Notes under the pieces: model-generated
What the model saw: only the letters and a program-made list of their open reading frames with translations
Told to the model about the DNA's origin: nothing
Databases searched by the model: none
Part shown: positions 35,801-47,800 of the stretch, piece by piece
Numbering within the stretch: position 1 is the stretch's first letter
Layout of the letters: every line of letters begins with the position of its first letter
From: Schistocephalus solidus
Taxonomy: Eukaryota > Platyhelminthes > Cestoda > Diphyllobothriidea > Diphyllobothriidae
Reading direction: 5' to 3'
Length of the DNA: 64,000 nt
Assembly: GCA_017591395.1 (NCBI GenBank)
Contig: WEDG01004937.1
Location: forward strand, 186,001-250,000
Program-made: the position numbers and the translations under genes

Positions 35801-38800
35801 CATACGCAGATGCGATAAAGATGAAACAGGAAGATCGAGCTTAAACCTGAGTTCTCGATTGATTTAATATAAACTGAGCATCCCTACTTGAAGACACACC
35901 AGTAATTCAGCTGGCTCCCTTTTTCTACCTTACTTTTCGGGAAGTAACCGATAAAACGTCTACTGCACTTGTCTAGTTTGTTATGTGTGCCCCATAATCG
36001 GGATAGATTCGTCCTTTGTTCAGGCTTTCGTGATCAGGCCTCCTTCTAAGTCTCATATTTCTAAGTATTTTCAGAGATGCTCTCAGGAAAAAAAATTCTG
36101 CAATTGAAACTGGACAATTTTGCTCAGAATTTTCACATCAAATTGAATGATAAATTACCGAGATTTTCGTTTCAGTTTTAATTCCATATTCGTGTCGCAA
36201 CCGTGCCGCTTATTTAATCAGACATTTGATTGGCCTATGTTATCAGTCCCCTTGGGCCCTTATAACTAATAAAGTTGTCACTTTTGCTTCAGATATTTGA
36301 CGGAGGACCACGCAATCTCCTGAATTATCTCCACCCAGGTCAAATTGTCCTTCTGGTGATTTTTGCCATCAGGTAAATTCATATGCGCAATATTCTTTTC
36401 TAAAAAATATGATGAAGAACTTTTTAAAAACATATGTGTAAAGCACTGAATATTTGTTGATTTGATTTGACCCCCTAAACGGGCCACGTGGTAGATGCGT
36501 TGGACCAACACGGGGTCACATCAGGACATGGCAAGCGTTATTCGGGTTCTGCTCCTATATCAAATGCCGGACATGGGGGGGGGGGTTGTGGTGGCACGCC
36601 CAGAGGCAGCTCCGGCCACTCTGGCCTCTCCAGGCACCTGCATATTCTCCATCTTCCGGTGTTCTTGACTCTGCCCTGACACCGGGCTCAGGTGGGAGAG
36701 GAGTAGAGAGTGCAGGAGCTGCAGCGCAAGGCTTCTATCACTTAAAAGTAATCCACCGCAAGTCACCGTCCCTGCCCCACCCTTCTGTGGAGCATACGGT
36801 GGACATCGTTGGACGACGACGGTCGAACTTAAATTATGTTGGAGGTAGCGGGACGTAAACCCCGAGAAACAATGCTTTTTTGGTCGTGAGATATTTGTCC
36901 TCGCGGGAGCATCGACTTATTGATGCCCTGTCCCAATGATGCAATGTGTCATGAAAATGAAAGGATTTAACAAACATTGTAAGCGAAGTTAAGGCCAAAA
37001 GTTGGGATAAGTGGGACCGAGGGCCTTCTTCGCTTTTGGGGACATTTAAGTTTCATGACATTCAGAGCAGCGACACTGGTCCTGTCCCCATCTCGACTCA
37101 TATCCGAAGGTAGATGGACCTCAGGTTAGCCTAGTCCTCATCACCGAATCACACACAGTGACATAAATACGCACTTCTTTGCATTCTAAACGTGTTTCAG
37201 TGATTCTACTTGAGGCTTTTTTTATTTCCACGGAATCACATCCACACTCCTACAAAGGCGCCTGAGGAGAATTAGGACACCATAATTTAGCGGTTAACAG
37301 CTGCCTTCAGTCAGGTCCAATTGTATGGTCTTCGATTTACCTCTGCTTTTTGGAATAGTGCATAAGTAGGCTATATCACTGCCTCCTCTGGCTTCCAACA
37401 ATTGAGATCATTCGTTCTATCTCTTAATTTGCTGCTCTGAAGTCAAGCCTTTGCCATATTTCCGAAATTTAACTTAAGTAGTAAATCGGCTGAAATCTTC
37501 TTAAATCTCTTACACAGCAGTCTGTCTCAAACTTCTTACATGAAACGGAAATCGAGCCTTTGATTAGTATAAATGGGTTATAATGCTTCTCGGAAAGACA
37601 GGGGAATAGTAAAGCCCGTATTATGGACGCCTTTGCGTTTAATTACAGAAAAAAATGTTAGCGTTAATTCATTTGAACCATTTTTGAAAACCTCGGCGAC
37701 CTCGGTAGGATTCAAACTCAGCGGAATGCTTTATTGCAGCCAACGCTCTAACCACCATAGATACGAGACTTCACTGGGAGCCGGGATTTTAATAACGCTT
37801 TAGCTAAGTTACCCGCCCGGACTACTGAACCGCATGGAATCCACCAATCGTGATATGGTAAGCTGAGTACCCAGAGAGAATTTCCCAACCAACTCCCCCC
37901 CTCCCGAGATGACTACTAAGTTTTCAGATTAGGATTAGTGTTAAGTTAACAGCTGTGGGTAAGAGTAGGGTCTTGGTTAAAGTTTGTGTTAGGAAATGCT
38001 GCTTCATTTTCTCTTCTAAACCACTCTGCTGAAGCACGTAATGTTCTGGGAATCACGACTTACAATATTTTAGTGAAAACCTATTCATCTTCTTTGCATT
38101 AAAGGTTGTGTTCCACTCTGATGACGTTGTTTTAAAAGATGCTAAGACTGAATTACAGACATCCTAAGGAATATGATGAAAACAACCTTAGGCTTCGGTA
38201 AAATAAAAATGTTCAACCCGTAAAGTTTTGAGGCCGTTCTCCACGGGTAGGGTGTGTTGATAGTTATCATTGCTAATCGTTGTCCAAAAAACAATGCGAT
38301 TAACTAACATTTGCGACCCTCAGCACCCGTTGCATTTCATCAACCGATCTGTATTGACTGTATTCCTCTTTTTTTATTTCTGAGCATTTTGCATGCCATC
38401 CAGATTGCCACAGCTTTTGATGGATGTTTCATGTGAGTTCATTGCCTCCAGAAATAGAATATTATGCAAAACAGATGTTGCTAAACTCTGCTTATTCTGG
38501 GGTAGTTTCCGATCACCGCATTCGTTAGTAGATGACAGGGTTACTTACAAAGATGTTATTATATTTGTGTGATAGTAACTGTATTTTTTCTCACAAACCG
38601 CACGCTGTCTGTAATTTATTCATTTGGTAAAATCAGCATATAATACGCTACCGTACTACATGCCAAATTAACCCTAAATCTATCCAGTATGCTCTTACGG
38701 TTTCTCATTAGTTGCAGGGTTAGTAGGGTCACACAATATTTTTTTGGTGGTAGGAGGATGAGGTATCGGTTCAAGGGTCAACTTTCCAACCAACCAACAT

Positions 38801-41800
38801 TAAGATGATACGTTAATTTCAAAACACATCCGGTTTTCTGTGATAATGAAAGAACGCACATAGAGGGCCTAATTTTCACTCCTGTGAAGGGTCCGAAGAA
38901 ATTGGGTCAGGCTAGCTAGGAATGATATCGTGCATATTGGTCGGCGTGAGTTAAAGCACCGGATCTCGCCATCTGCAAACGTTTCGGGGCAACAAACCCT
39001 GGTGTGTCTTTACCGACCCAGCAACCAATGCTAACCCTAACGAAGGCAACCGAGAGGGTTACAATTAGGATGGCGCTCTCCGTATCTTAATTTAGAACCA
39101 TTACTGAAGGTCCTATTACCACCGGTCCTGTATAACCCGTTGACCGATCCTTTGTTCTCTGAGTTTGGTAGCAAATTATGTTCTTGCCGAAATAATTTCC
39201 TCCCTTTTTTCTTCTCTCGAAATTTATCGTTCCAAGAGGAAAGGCCACGCAAACACCACGAAAAGACCAAAAACCTGGTGGTCTAATTTTGGTGAAAAAT
39301 GTATCTGAACTAGATTAAACATGGCCGGATAAAACACCAGCTTTAGACAGCAAAAACAATTGTAAGTACTTTGCAAATACGTGGTAGTTAGCGAAATACC
39401 AGGCATAATTTAGGGTGCATTCGATCTGGCCCAGATGCAGACATTTTGGTGGGGATACGAGACCATCCGCCTTAGATAATTATGTCGACACCTGAACAGG
39501 ACCTTCGCATTTGCACAAGAAAGAACTTACAACGAGAATGCATGCAGTCGATGCATTGAACTGAGCTTTATATCAATGTGCAAATCGATTTTGAGGTCAT
39601 ACTAAATTGTAAAGAACCGGTTGAGTTGAATGTTTCAAATACCATTCGAATTACTGGAAAAATAGGGGCCTATTTTCACAAACGTTAGCGAACAGTATGA
39701 TTCGAAAGGCCTATTTTTACTAATTCCACTGCTAAAAACGGGAAAAGAGAATCAGATAAAGAATTATACAGCAGTAAATTTTGTTTTTAGTTACTTAGAT
39801 TTTACATGTGGTAGATGTTCTATCTCAAAAAATGTTGACCCAAATTGGAAATATGCATTTTATTTGAAAATATTGACAATATGGTGTTGTTTACTGTCAT
39901 GCAGCATAATCGTTACATATTTCCGTAGCGTTTTAATGAACTTCTTTCGGCTAACTGTAAAAACGACATGCTGTGAAAATGACTACTGAAACAGTATAAT
40001 TTTTGTCTCAAGATATTCGAATCCCTTATAAATCCATATATATGATATCGGCAACATTCATGAATGTATATCTTAAAAAAGGCATCTTTTCGATTCCAAA
40101 TCCTTTTCAATTCCCAAATAACTTTGAGGCTGAACTGCAGTTACACTGACGTTCGGGTATTTAATGCTCCAAGCTGTTATTTTCTATGACATTTCTATAC
40201 ACTACAAAGAAACCATTATAAAGTGTTAAAATTATATTAAGTGTTATCCATCGTGTGTGTTTTATAAGCAGCATTAATAAATGAATGGTAAAGAGGGGAG
40301 ATTTCATGTTCTCAAAAAGGACATTATGATTAACATTTTCATAACGCAATGATGCACTTTCTTTAAGCAGAAAATTATAAGGAAATGTAAGGTGCTACTA
40401 ATCGAGTGCAGAAAATAATATTTTTTGAAGTGTTTTGTTTTGCAAAATTATTATAGAACACATACTGTCTTAGTAGCGTAATTCATGCTACTTCAGTAGC
40501 CGCCTTTACAGTACGTAATTTTTACAGACGGAGGAATACAAGGTCATCCTAAAGGCGAGGTGATGGTATGAATGAAAAATCTTGGTTTTATGCTGCGAAA
40601 TACTTAAATTACATCCCTAAATCTGTAAATCCTTCGAATCCGAAAACGTTTGCTTAATTTCGGTTAAAATGTCATGAGATAGCACCCTAAATACATACAT
40701 AGTCTGGCGCAACTACTGCAATATTAACTGAAAAATTAAGGTTTGCGAAGTGCACTTAGTTATGTTTGATATGCTGATAACCATGCACCATACTTCGAAC
40801 ATATTCCTATCACTTCTGCATGTAGGTTTTTATTGTGGGCCTTTTCAATCGCTCGAAAAATCGCACTCGACAAGAAATAGCTACTTCAGTTGTATGCGTT
40901 TTTAATAGAATTTTGATCTGTCTAGTAATCCAAACATTTTCTATATTAAAGCATAGGTAAAGATTCCTTTTGTTACACATACGATAGTGACTTGCGATCC
41001 TTCAAACTTTTATTTGAAGAAGGGTTCACGTATTAGATTTTTAAAAAACCTTGAACATTTTACTCCTGTTCCATCTCATGATTTGGTTTACTAATAGCTC
41101 TTTTGAAATATTCAGCTTTGCGAAAGTGTATGAGACGTGAATAGCCCTGTTGCCCATCATGTCACCCTCGCCGAATCTACCATTCGGTGTTTTAACGCTG
41201 AACATAAATTGTACCAGCGGAGGCTGACAAGCATCCCGCAAGTAGTTGGGAGGGATTGAAAATTATTTTACACCCGAAAGGCACGCTCTCTTCCAGAAAG
41301 GCAGCGGAAAAAACCTAACTTACATTGACTGAGTCCAAGTAATTTTCGTCAATTCTTTTTCATAAATATATCGTTATTCATAAGGAAGTAAAAGGTCCAT
41401 CATAAAGACATATTTATTAGATAATCACTGGTTAACGAGTGTCATCTCTGCAGGTGGCTGAGAAGCCCTCAGCTGAAATATCTTTGGATGGTATTGCAGG
41501 ATAATAATTGTGACATTGCCCTCTTAGTAAATCTTTCTAACCGAAATCAGATTCCAGTGTGGTGAGTTATTATGAATTTCATTTATATTCCATGAATTAC
41601 ATTACATACTATATATGTGTGAACTTATTCACTTACGAAGAACGTGTGTTATGTGAAAATGCAAATTTAATAGTTTGCATAACTTGCATCAGTACCTGAG
41701 TCCTACTACCAGCGGGTATGTGCACCAAGGAGAGTTTGAAAAACCGACCAGTAGTTCAGCTTATTCAAGACATTTCTTTAATAAACTCTGGGAAAACCAA

Positions 41801-44800
41801 AGATATAAGAGAAATCTCACTTTTTCACTAACAACAGTAGCTGGGGTCTGTGCTCTTCTGACTTTCAAAAATACCTTTTTTCAACATATAGACGTGTTTA
41901 ACATGACGTTTACTCTGTCGAGTGGTTAGCCGAATGGTTAGGTATCCTGTGAAGCCAATGGTATTGCTGGTTGGTGTTGATTTCGTTTATGCTTCCCAGC
42001 ACGTTGCTTATTTTACTCGATTTTATTTCTTATGGGTAAGGTTAAAATTGCGCGTTAAATTTTTTTTCATTGGTCTGGTGGGGGAAAATAAAAGCCATAT
42101 TTATTTTTCTTACTCGTTATTTGCCCACATAATACGTTAAAACGTCCCAATGAGTCCCATAGGTCATACCTCGCTAAATCTATCCTTTCGTATTTTGACA
42201 CCGAAGAAACGTTGCACCTGTGGCGGCCGACGAAACTTCCTCAAGTATTGGTGGTGAATTAGATGCGATGGTTGGAACAGAAAATTTATTCGTCCGACAT
42301 TTCGGATGCACGCTCGAACCCATCGTCAGAGACAAAAGCATATAGGGGTAATTCACGAACAAGGCGTTTCGTACATATTGAAAGCTGTGGCTCTGCTATC
42401 ACATAACCATAAAAATTAACGGCTGTCTTCATCGAAGATGGTTGGCTGTTGGTGCTCTACTGGTTTGATGATGGGCGTGCAAGTTAGTAATTGCTGAAAC
42501 TAAACCAGCTCTGTTGCAGTGTGATGATATCTCGGCCATCTGGGACATGGGCACTGGCCGTGGAAGCAGCGTTCACCTGCGGGCTCTCCGATTGTCTTAT
42601 TATTTCGGCCAAAGTTAATCTCGCCCAGAACAGGTGGTAGGAAATTCATTTCACTTGTTAATAGACTGGCCACACATGAATCATTACTCGAGATGCTTGA
42701 GTCATTGTTCACGGGTTCCCAGTCTATTAAGAAGTTTCATTAAGCAAATGATGTGGATCATTTTGTAAAATTCAGGAGCAGTATTACTAAGAAGTTTTAA
42801 TGTGAACGATGCTGTTTGAACCTACCTTTGATGTTCTTGAAAATTCTCTTGATAACAAAACTTTTAAAACAAAAAGAAACCTTTCTTGAAGTCTAAATTG
42901 GGATGAAAATGACATCGACTCAAAAATCAGTAAAATAGACTTTTTGTACATGTTCTATATGAAATACATCCGTAGTAAATTAAGAATCTTAGGAATTATA
43001 TAATATTTTTTACGTGTTGGTTTAGAAAACGACACCAAAGGGGCCTATTCCAGCTTTGCGATGCGAGTGGAATATCTTAGAATTATGCCGTTAGATAATC
43101 GAAATCGTAATTCAATTCAATGTTTTCTAATTGAAATGGATTTCCGAAGTAAGGTTAACATCTGATGAGATGGGTCAGCTACATTCGCTGCAGTATTCCA
43201 TATTTAATTTTATTTGGCTTAAGAAATAATAAATAATTTTGTGCATATGTTTTCTGGACGATACTCGTTAAACTCACCGGTGAATAAATGCGTGTTGAGG
43301 CACATATAGAAATGCACCGTGTAAAATCTCACAGTCATAGCTTTATGTTAGCTTTTCGTACCATTCTAGTCATTTATTCAATGATATTTACGAAACCATT
43401 GTTTCCGCTGGGTGTTGATTAACGTACGATGCTCCGCCAAATACTCTCTTAACACGTTTCCTATAAAAAATTGACATTTACAGCAGAATTGAACCAATGT
43501 GATAAATTCGAAATTTAGTTCTCAAACTACTGATCTCTTGTTTTTTGTCCGAGGATTCACTGCGGCTATGTTTACGTTTTTGATTTTTATATGTTCTATT
43601 GTGCAACATTGAGATGGGATTTTTAGGGCTTTCTAAGAAATATGAACACTTTTGCTGCCATGAGTACGGTTGGACTTTGAGTACTAAAAAGCCAGTTCAT
43701 TTGAAACATTTTGAAAAAGCTGTCAAATTACCCAAATCATTTATTAGCTGTGAAGGCTCCAGATGACCACAACCGAACCATATGAACGCAATTGGCTCCA
43801 GTGAATTCTATGACCATGGACAGTTCTGATGCGCCAGCAAATCCACAAGAAAATATCACTCCGACTGGATCCCATTGTTGCATCGCGTTAAGACGGTGCA
43901 TCGAAGCTTGATAAAGCCATAAACTACCGTTTAATCGGATTGTGGGCAACCATAAGAAGGCATTTATTGGGTCAGCGATCCGACAATCTTTAGCAAACAA
44001 CATGTTATGCAAAAAATTATTGAATAAGATTCAATGAAACAATTGGTAAATTCTTTTTTTTTTACTTAAAGCCTTTTAGGTTCTCTACTTATCGGGATGT
44101 TCACGTTGAGGAAATTTATCAAAGGTGAGTTAGTGTTGCTTGCCTTCCAAGCCAGAGCCTGCTATTCTATTACTTTACTAAATCGGCGGACATCTGAAAT
44201 ACTTAGTCCGACGTTATGTGTATAACTATCACCGGTCATTAATGTGGCAACTGCTTATTACGAGAAAAATAGATTTCAATGAATATCAAATGACAAGGAT
44301 CAACGCTTGCCATATTCAATCAAATTTAAGCGTTTTAACTCGGCTTAAGACATCCATTGAAGAGAATTATAATCTCATGCTGAGTCACTTGATAAGTTTT
44401 CAGAGGCCTATCTGAGCCATCCAGTATGGTTTTAATGGCCGCTGTGTTTGAGCTGTAATAGTTCACTCTATTTGAGTCATTAACGACCGAGAATTTTTTC
44501 TCTATTTTACTATATTCTGCACTTATTCAAATCGAATTTCATAAAAATTTGTGCAAGGTGTGCCAGCTGTATATTGCCTTTATATTTAGGTTAACGTTGA
44601 CGTAAACAGGAAAAGCATAATCGGCGTATTTTGTCATATGCATTGGCCGAAGATATCGAGATGCCATACCTTATGTCATGCGGACAGATTAGAGTAAAAC
44701 ACCTTAAAGACACAGTTGAAATGGTGGCTCTCTCGAAGGCAGATAGGCGCTGTGTTTTTTTTTGCGAAATACAGACACGAACAATATTTTCAAATCTTTT

Positions 44801-47800
44801 AACGCATGCCAAATCGCAGATGGGCGTCATGCTTATAATTCGCAGCCGTTAAGGTCTGGAGTTTGAAATTTTTGTTTTCATGTCGGTTTGAATTATGTCA
44901 GAAGTTTACTACAAGTGCCGCATCAGGACAATTCACAGCGAACAGCTTAATGCTTTATCGCAGTGCCTTTTGTCAGAAATTTGAAAAATGCGAAATCACA
45001 AATAGATGCAACAAAACAAATTCGCTAAAATAATTTTGTGTAACTGAAATGGGTTATATCTGCAGATGGCATACCATAAAAAATCACTCATGAATAAGAA
45101 TAAATTTTACAAACATGTACGTGTGTTGTTTTTTTTTTGAGAAAGGTAAACTGGCACCACGCATAAGTGCATGCGACGCGCTGTAGACGGAGGGTCATGC
45201 CATGTTAGCCACCGGGTTAAACCTAAGCATCGCACGGATGAGAATCCCGGACGGGCTACCAGCCCGAGGGAAAGGGAATGGATAGTGAAGCCGATCCTTT
45301 ATGAATCCTTTCTCAATAAATATCTGCGAGATTATCACAATAGCAAATTAAGTTCATATAAAATCATCGCAAATCTCTGCAAGCCGTAGATTGCAGTCAA
45401 TACAGCCAACCGTAATATGCGCTTCTTCACCGGAATTTCATTTATATTTCACTGCCAACTAATAAGACCCATTAAGACATCGAAGTATGTGATAAGCAAG
45501 CAGGTGTGTACCAGAAGGCAGACAACGTTTTGTGGCTTGACAGCTACTGTTCGCAATTTCATCCCCACACCACCATAACGTACAAGGAGAGGAGGGGTTG
45601 GAGTTAAGTCAGCGCCCCATCGAGTCTTGGCACCATGAATAAACCAAAGCTTTTTAATCTTAAAAAATCCCCTGCAAATGGTGGTTTCAGAAGTTACAAA
45701 TTGACGACCACTCACCTAAAGACTGAGCGTCGGGTAAGGATAACTCTTTCTGACTAAAACTTTTGTTGTTTTCTCTTATTTGTGAGATTCAAGATTCCTC
45801 GTTGAAGTTTTGATAGGTGGGGTGACAACTGACCATGCGGCAAATTCGCAGGTTAAACATGAGGGGCAGAGCAGAGTACGGTAGGCGGTTTTGGGGATGT
45901 GTACATCTAAAAAAGGCCACGCATGGGAGGAGAGTGCGGTGGTACACCTAGGTGCATGCTCACGTCATGTAGACAGTCAAATTGTCTATATGCAAAAAAA
46001 GACAGTTAAGCTTTGCCAACCAGTGCACAAAGTCAGCCCCTTTGTATCTGATTATTTCTTCTAAGCGGAATAAGATGCGTTATATGAATATGGAATTGGT
46101 GCGCAAATCAACACAGGGTCCTCTATTGAATGGGGCTAATTTCATTCGCTCACGACGATCGAATAAGGTCACTTTTTTAATTGAAACAAATTTACAGAAA
46201 TTTAACTGCCACTTTAAAAAAATTCCATTTAAGCATTATTATTGAGAAAGCACAGCCATTTTAAACCAAAATATTTCCGAAATAAATTGTATAAAGTAAA
46301 GGGATAACAAATAAAATTGTTTTGATCCTTACCATCCTTTTTCTCATAACGAATTATTGCCTAACGACGAATATTCGACAGACACTTAGTGCGCCACGAA
46401 CAGATTTGCTAAAAGAGTTTCAGGTTAGACAGTGTGAACAATGTTTGTTAAAAACGTCTTCGGTTTTTTTACCCTGAGTTTTGGCGCATTCAGTAATAAC
46501 CCCGCTCTCTTGTCCAAAGCAGTTTGTCTTATACATTGATTTCCTTTTCTGCATAACAAGATCGAAACGTGCAAGCACCTAGCAGGCTCACTGAACTCTG
46601 TTGGAATACAACGCAACTTGGTTTGATTTTCACGTTTATCGTCCTGTGCGACACGTGAGCTTCATTTATGTTTACACGCACGCCTCCCTAAATTCTTACA
46701 ATTAAATATAATTAAATTTTACCCTTACAACGGTTGACAGCCATTGTCTTTTATAAAGGATATATTATTTTGCTGACTAATTATTTTCAGTCACTAATTT
46801 TGAATGTTTAAAACCTATAACCATCTTGAAAATTAGCTGATGGGACTTCTGGGGTTTTTCGAATTCCACTTGGAGTTATTAACTGACTTCCTGATTTCCC
46901 GCTTAGTATTTTTAACTCAAAACAAAACACGAGGATATTGACATCTGTCGGTGATTTTTATGCGGTTCTGTTTTTATTTTATAGTGTTGGTAAGAAGACA
47001 CCTAATTAAATATATTTAGTTTTGATTAATTTAAAGTTTCTGCTGCCGAATTAACTGTCCCAAATTTAAGCTTCTTTCGAAGAATATAACAATGTCCACC
47101 ACCCTAACATAAATGGTGCTAACTACTCAATAGGACGATCGAAGTACAATGCTAAATTCTTCTGATCGATAAAAATCCTCATTTTCACAGTCAGGTTCTT
47201 CACGTCAATAAATAGGTTTTAAAGCTGTTAGTTATATATTCCTATTAACTGTTGGTTCCGTTATAGCGAATTTCGTTATAAGCTTTTCGAGTATACTAGC
47301 AGAGGGGTTGGGTATGGCTGGCTGATAATGGCATGTAAACCAGAAATGGCCATTCCAGTTTTACTTGTCTTTGTCGGTAGTGTCATCCTGTATATATCAC
47401 TTGCCGCCGTATTGCTGCTGGCGAGGCTCTAGAGTGAGTCCCAAGTCAAAATGTGACCAGTGAGTCCCGTGACCGATCGGTGAGCACCCATCTACTATTC
47501 TTAATATTCCCGATCGAAACCGTCAAGACAATGAGTTCGTGGTGCAGTGGGTAAGAGCGTTCGATTTATAACCAACAGGTCATGAGGTCGAGCCTCGGAT
47601 GCCGCAATACCTAAGGTTGGGAACGGATTAGCTGATGACGGCTAATAAACCAGAAATTGCCATTCCAGTCTTCCTTGTCTTTTTGCCGGTAATATCATTC
47701 TGCCTATATCACTAGCCGCTCTTCTGCAGCTGGCGTGGCTCTAGAGTGATCCCCATAGCACAACGGGACGAGTGAGTTCTAAACCTGATCGATGAGCGCC

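Noticed and set aside
43737..44012. 91-codon minus-strand frame and the opposite GSHCC-containing plus frame
   Set aside because: Both strands are open there; frames of this length are expected by chance in 64 kb, and neither shows a family match or splice borders.
47195..47215. 21-base micro-exon (FFTSIN) between CASD1-like exons 46654 and 48969
   Set aside because: Phase fits, but the exon is too short and the donor too weak to support from sequence alone.
47520..47610. Functional tRNA gene
   Set aside because: A and B boxes are present but acceptor and T stems do not pair, and the unit is repeated with a SINE body.
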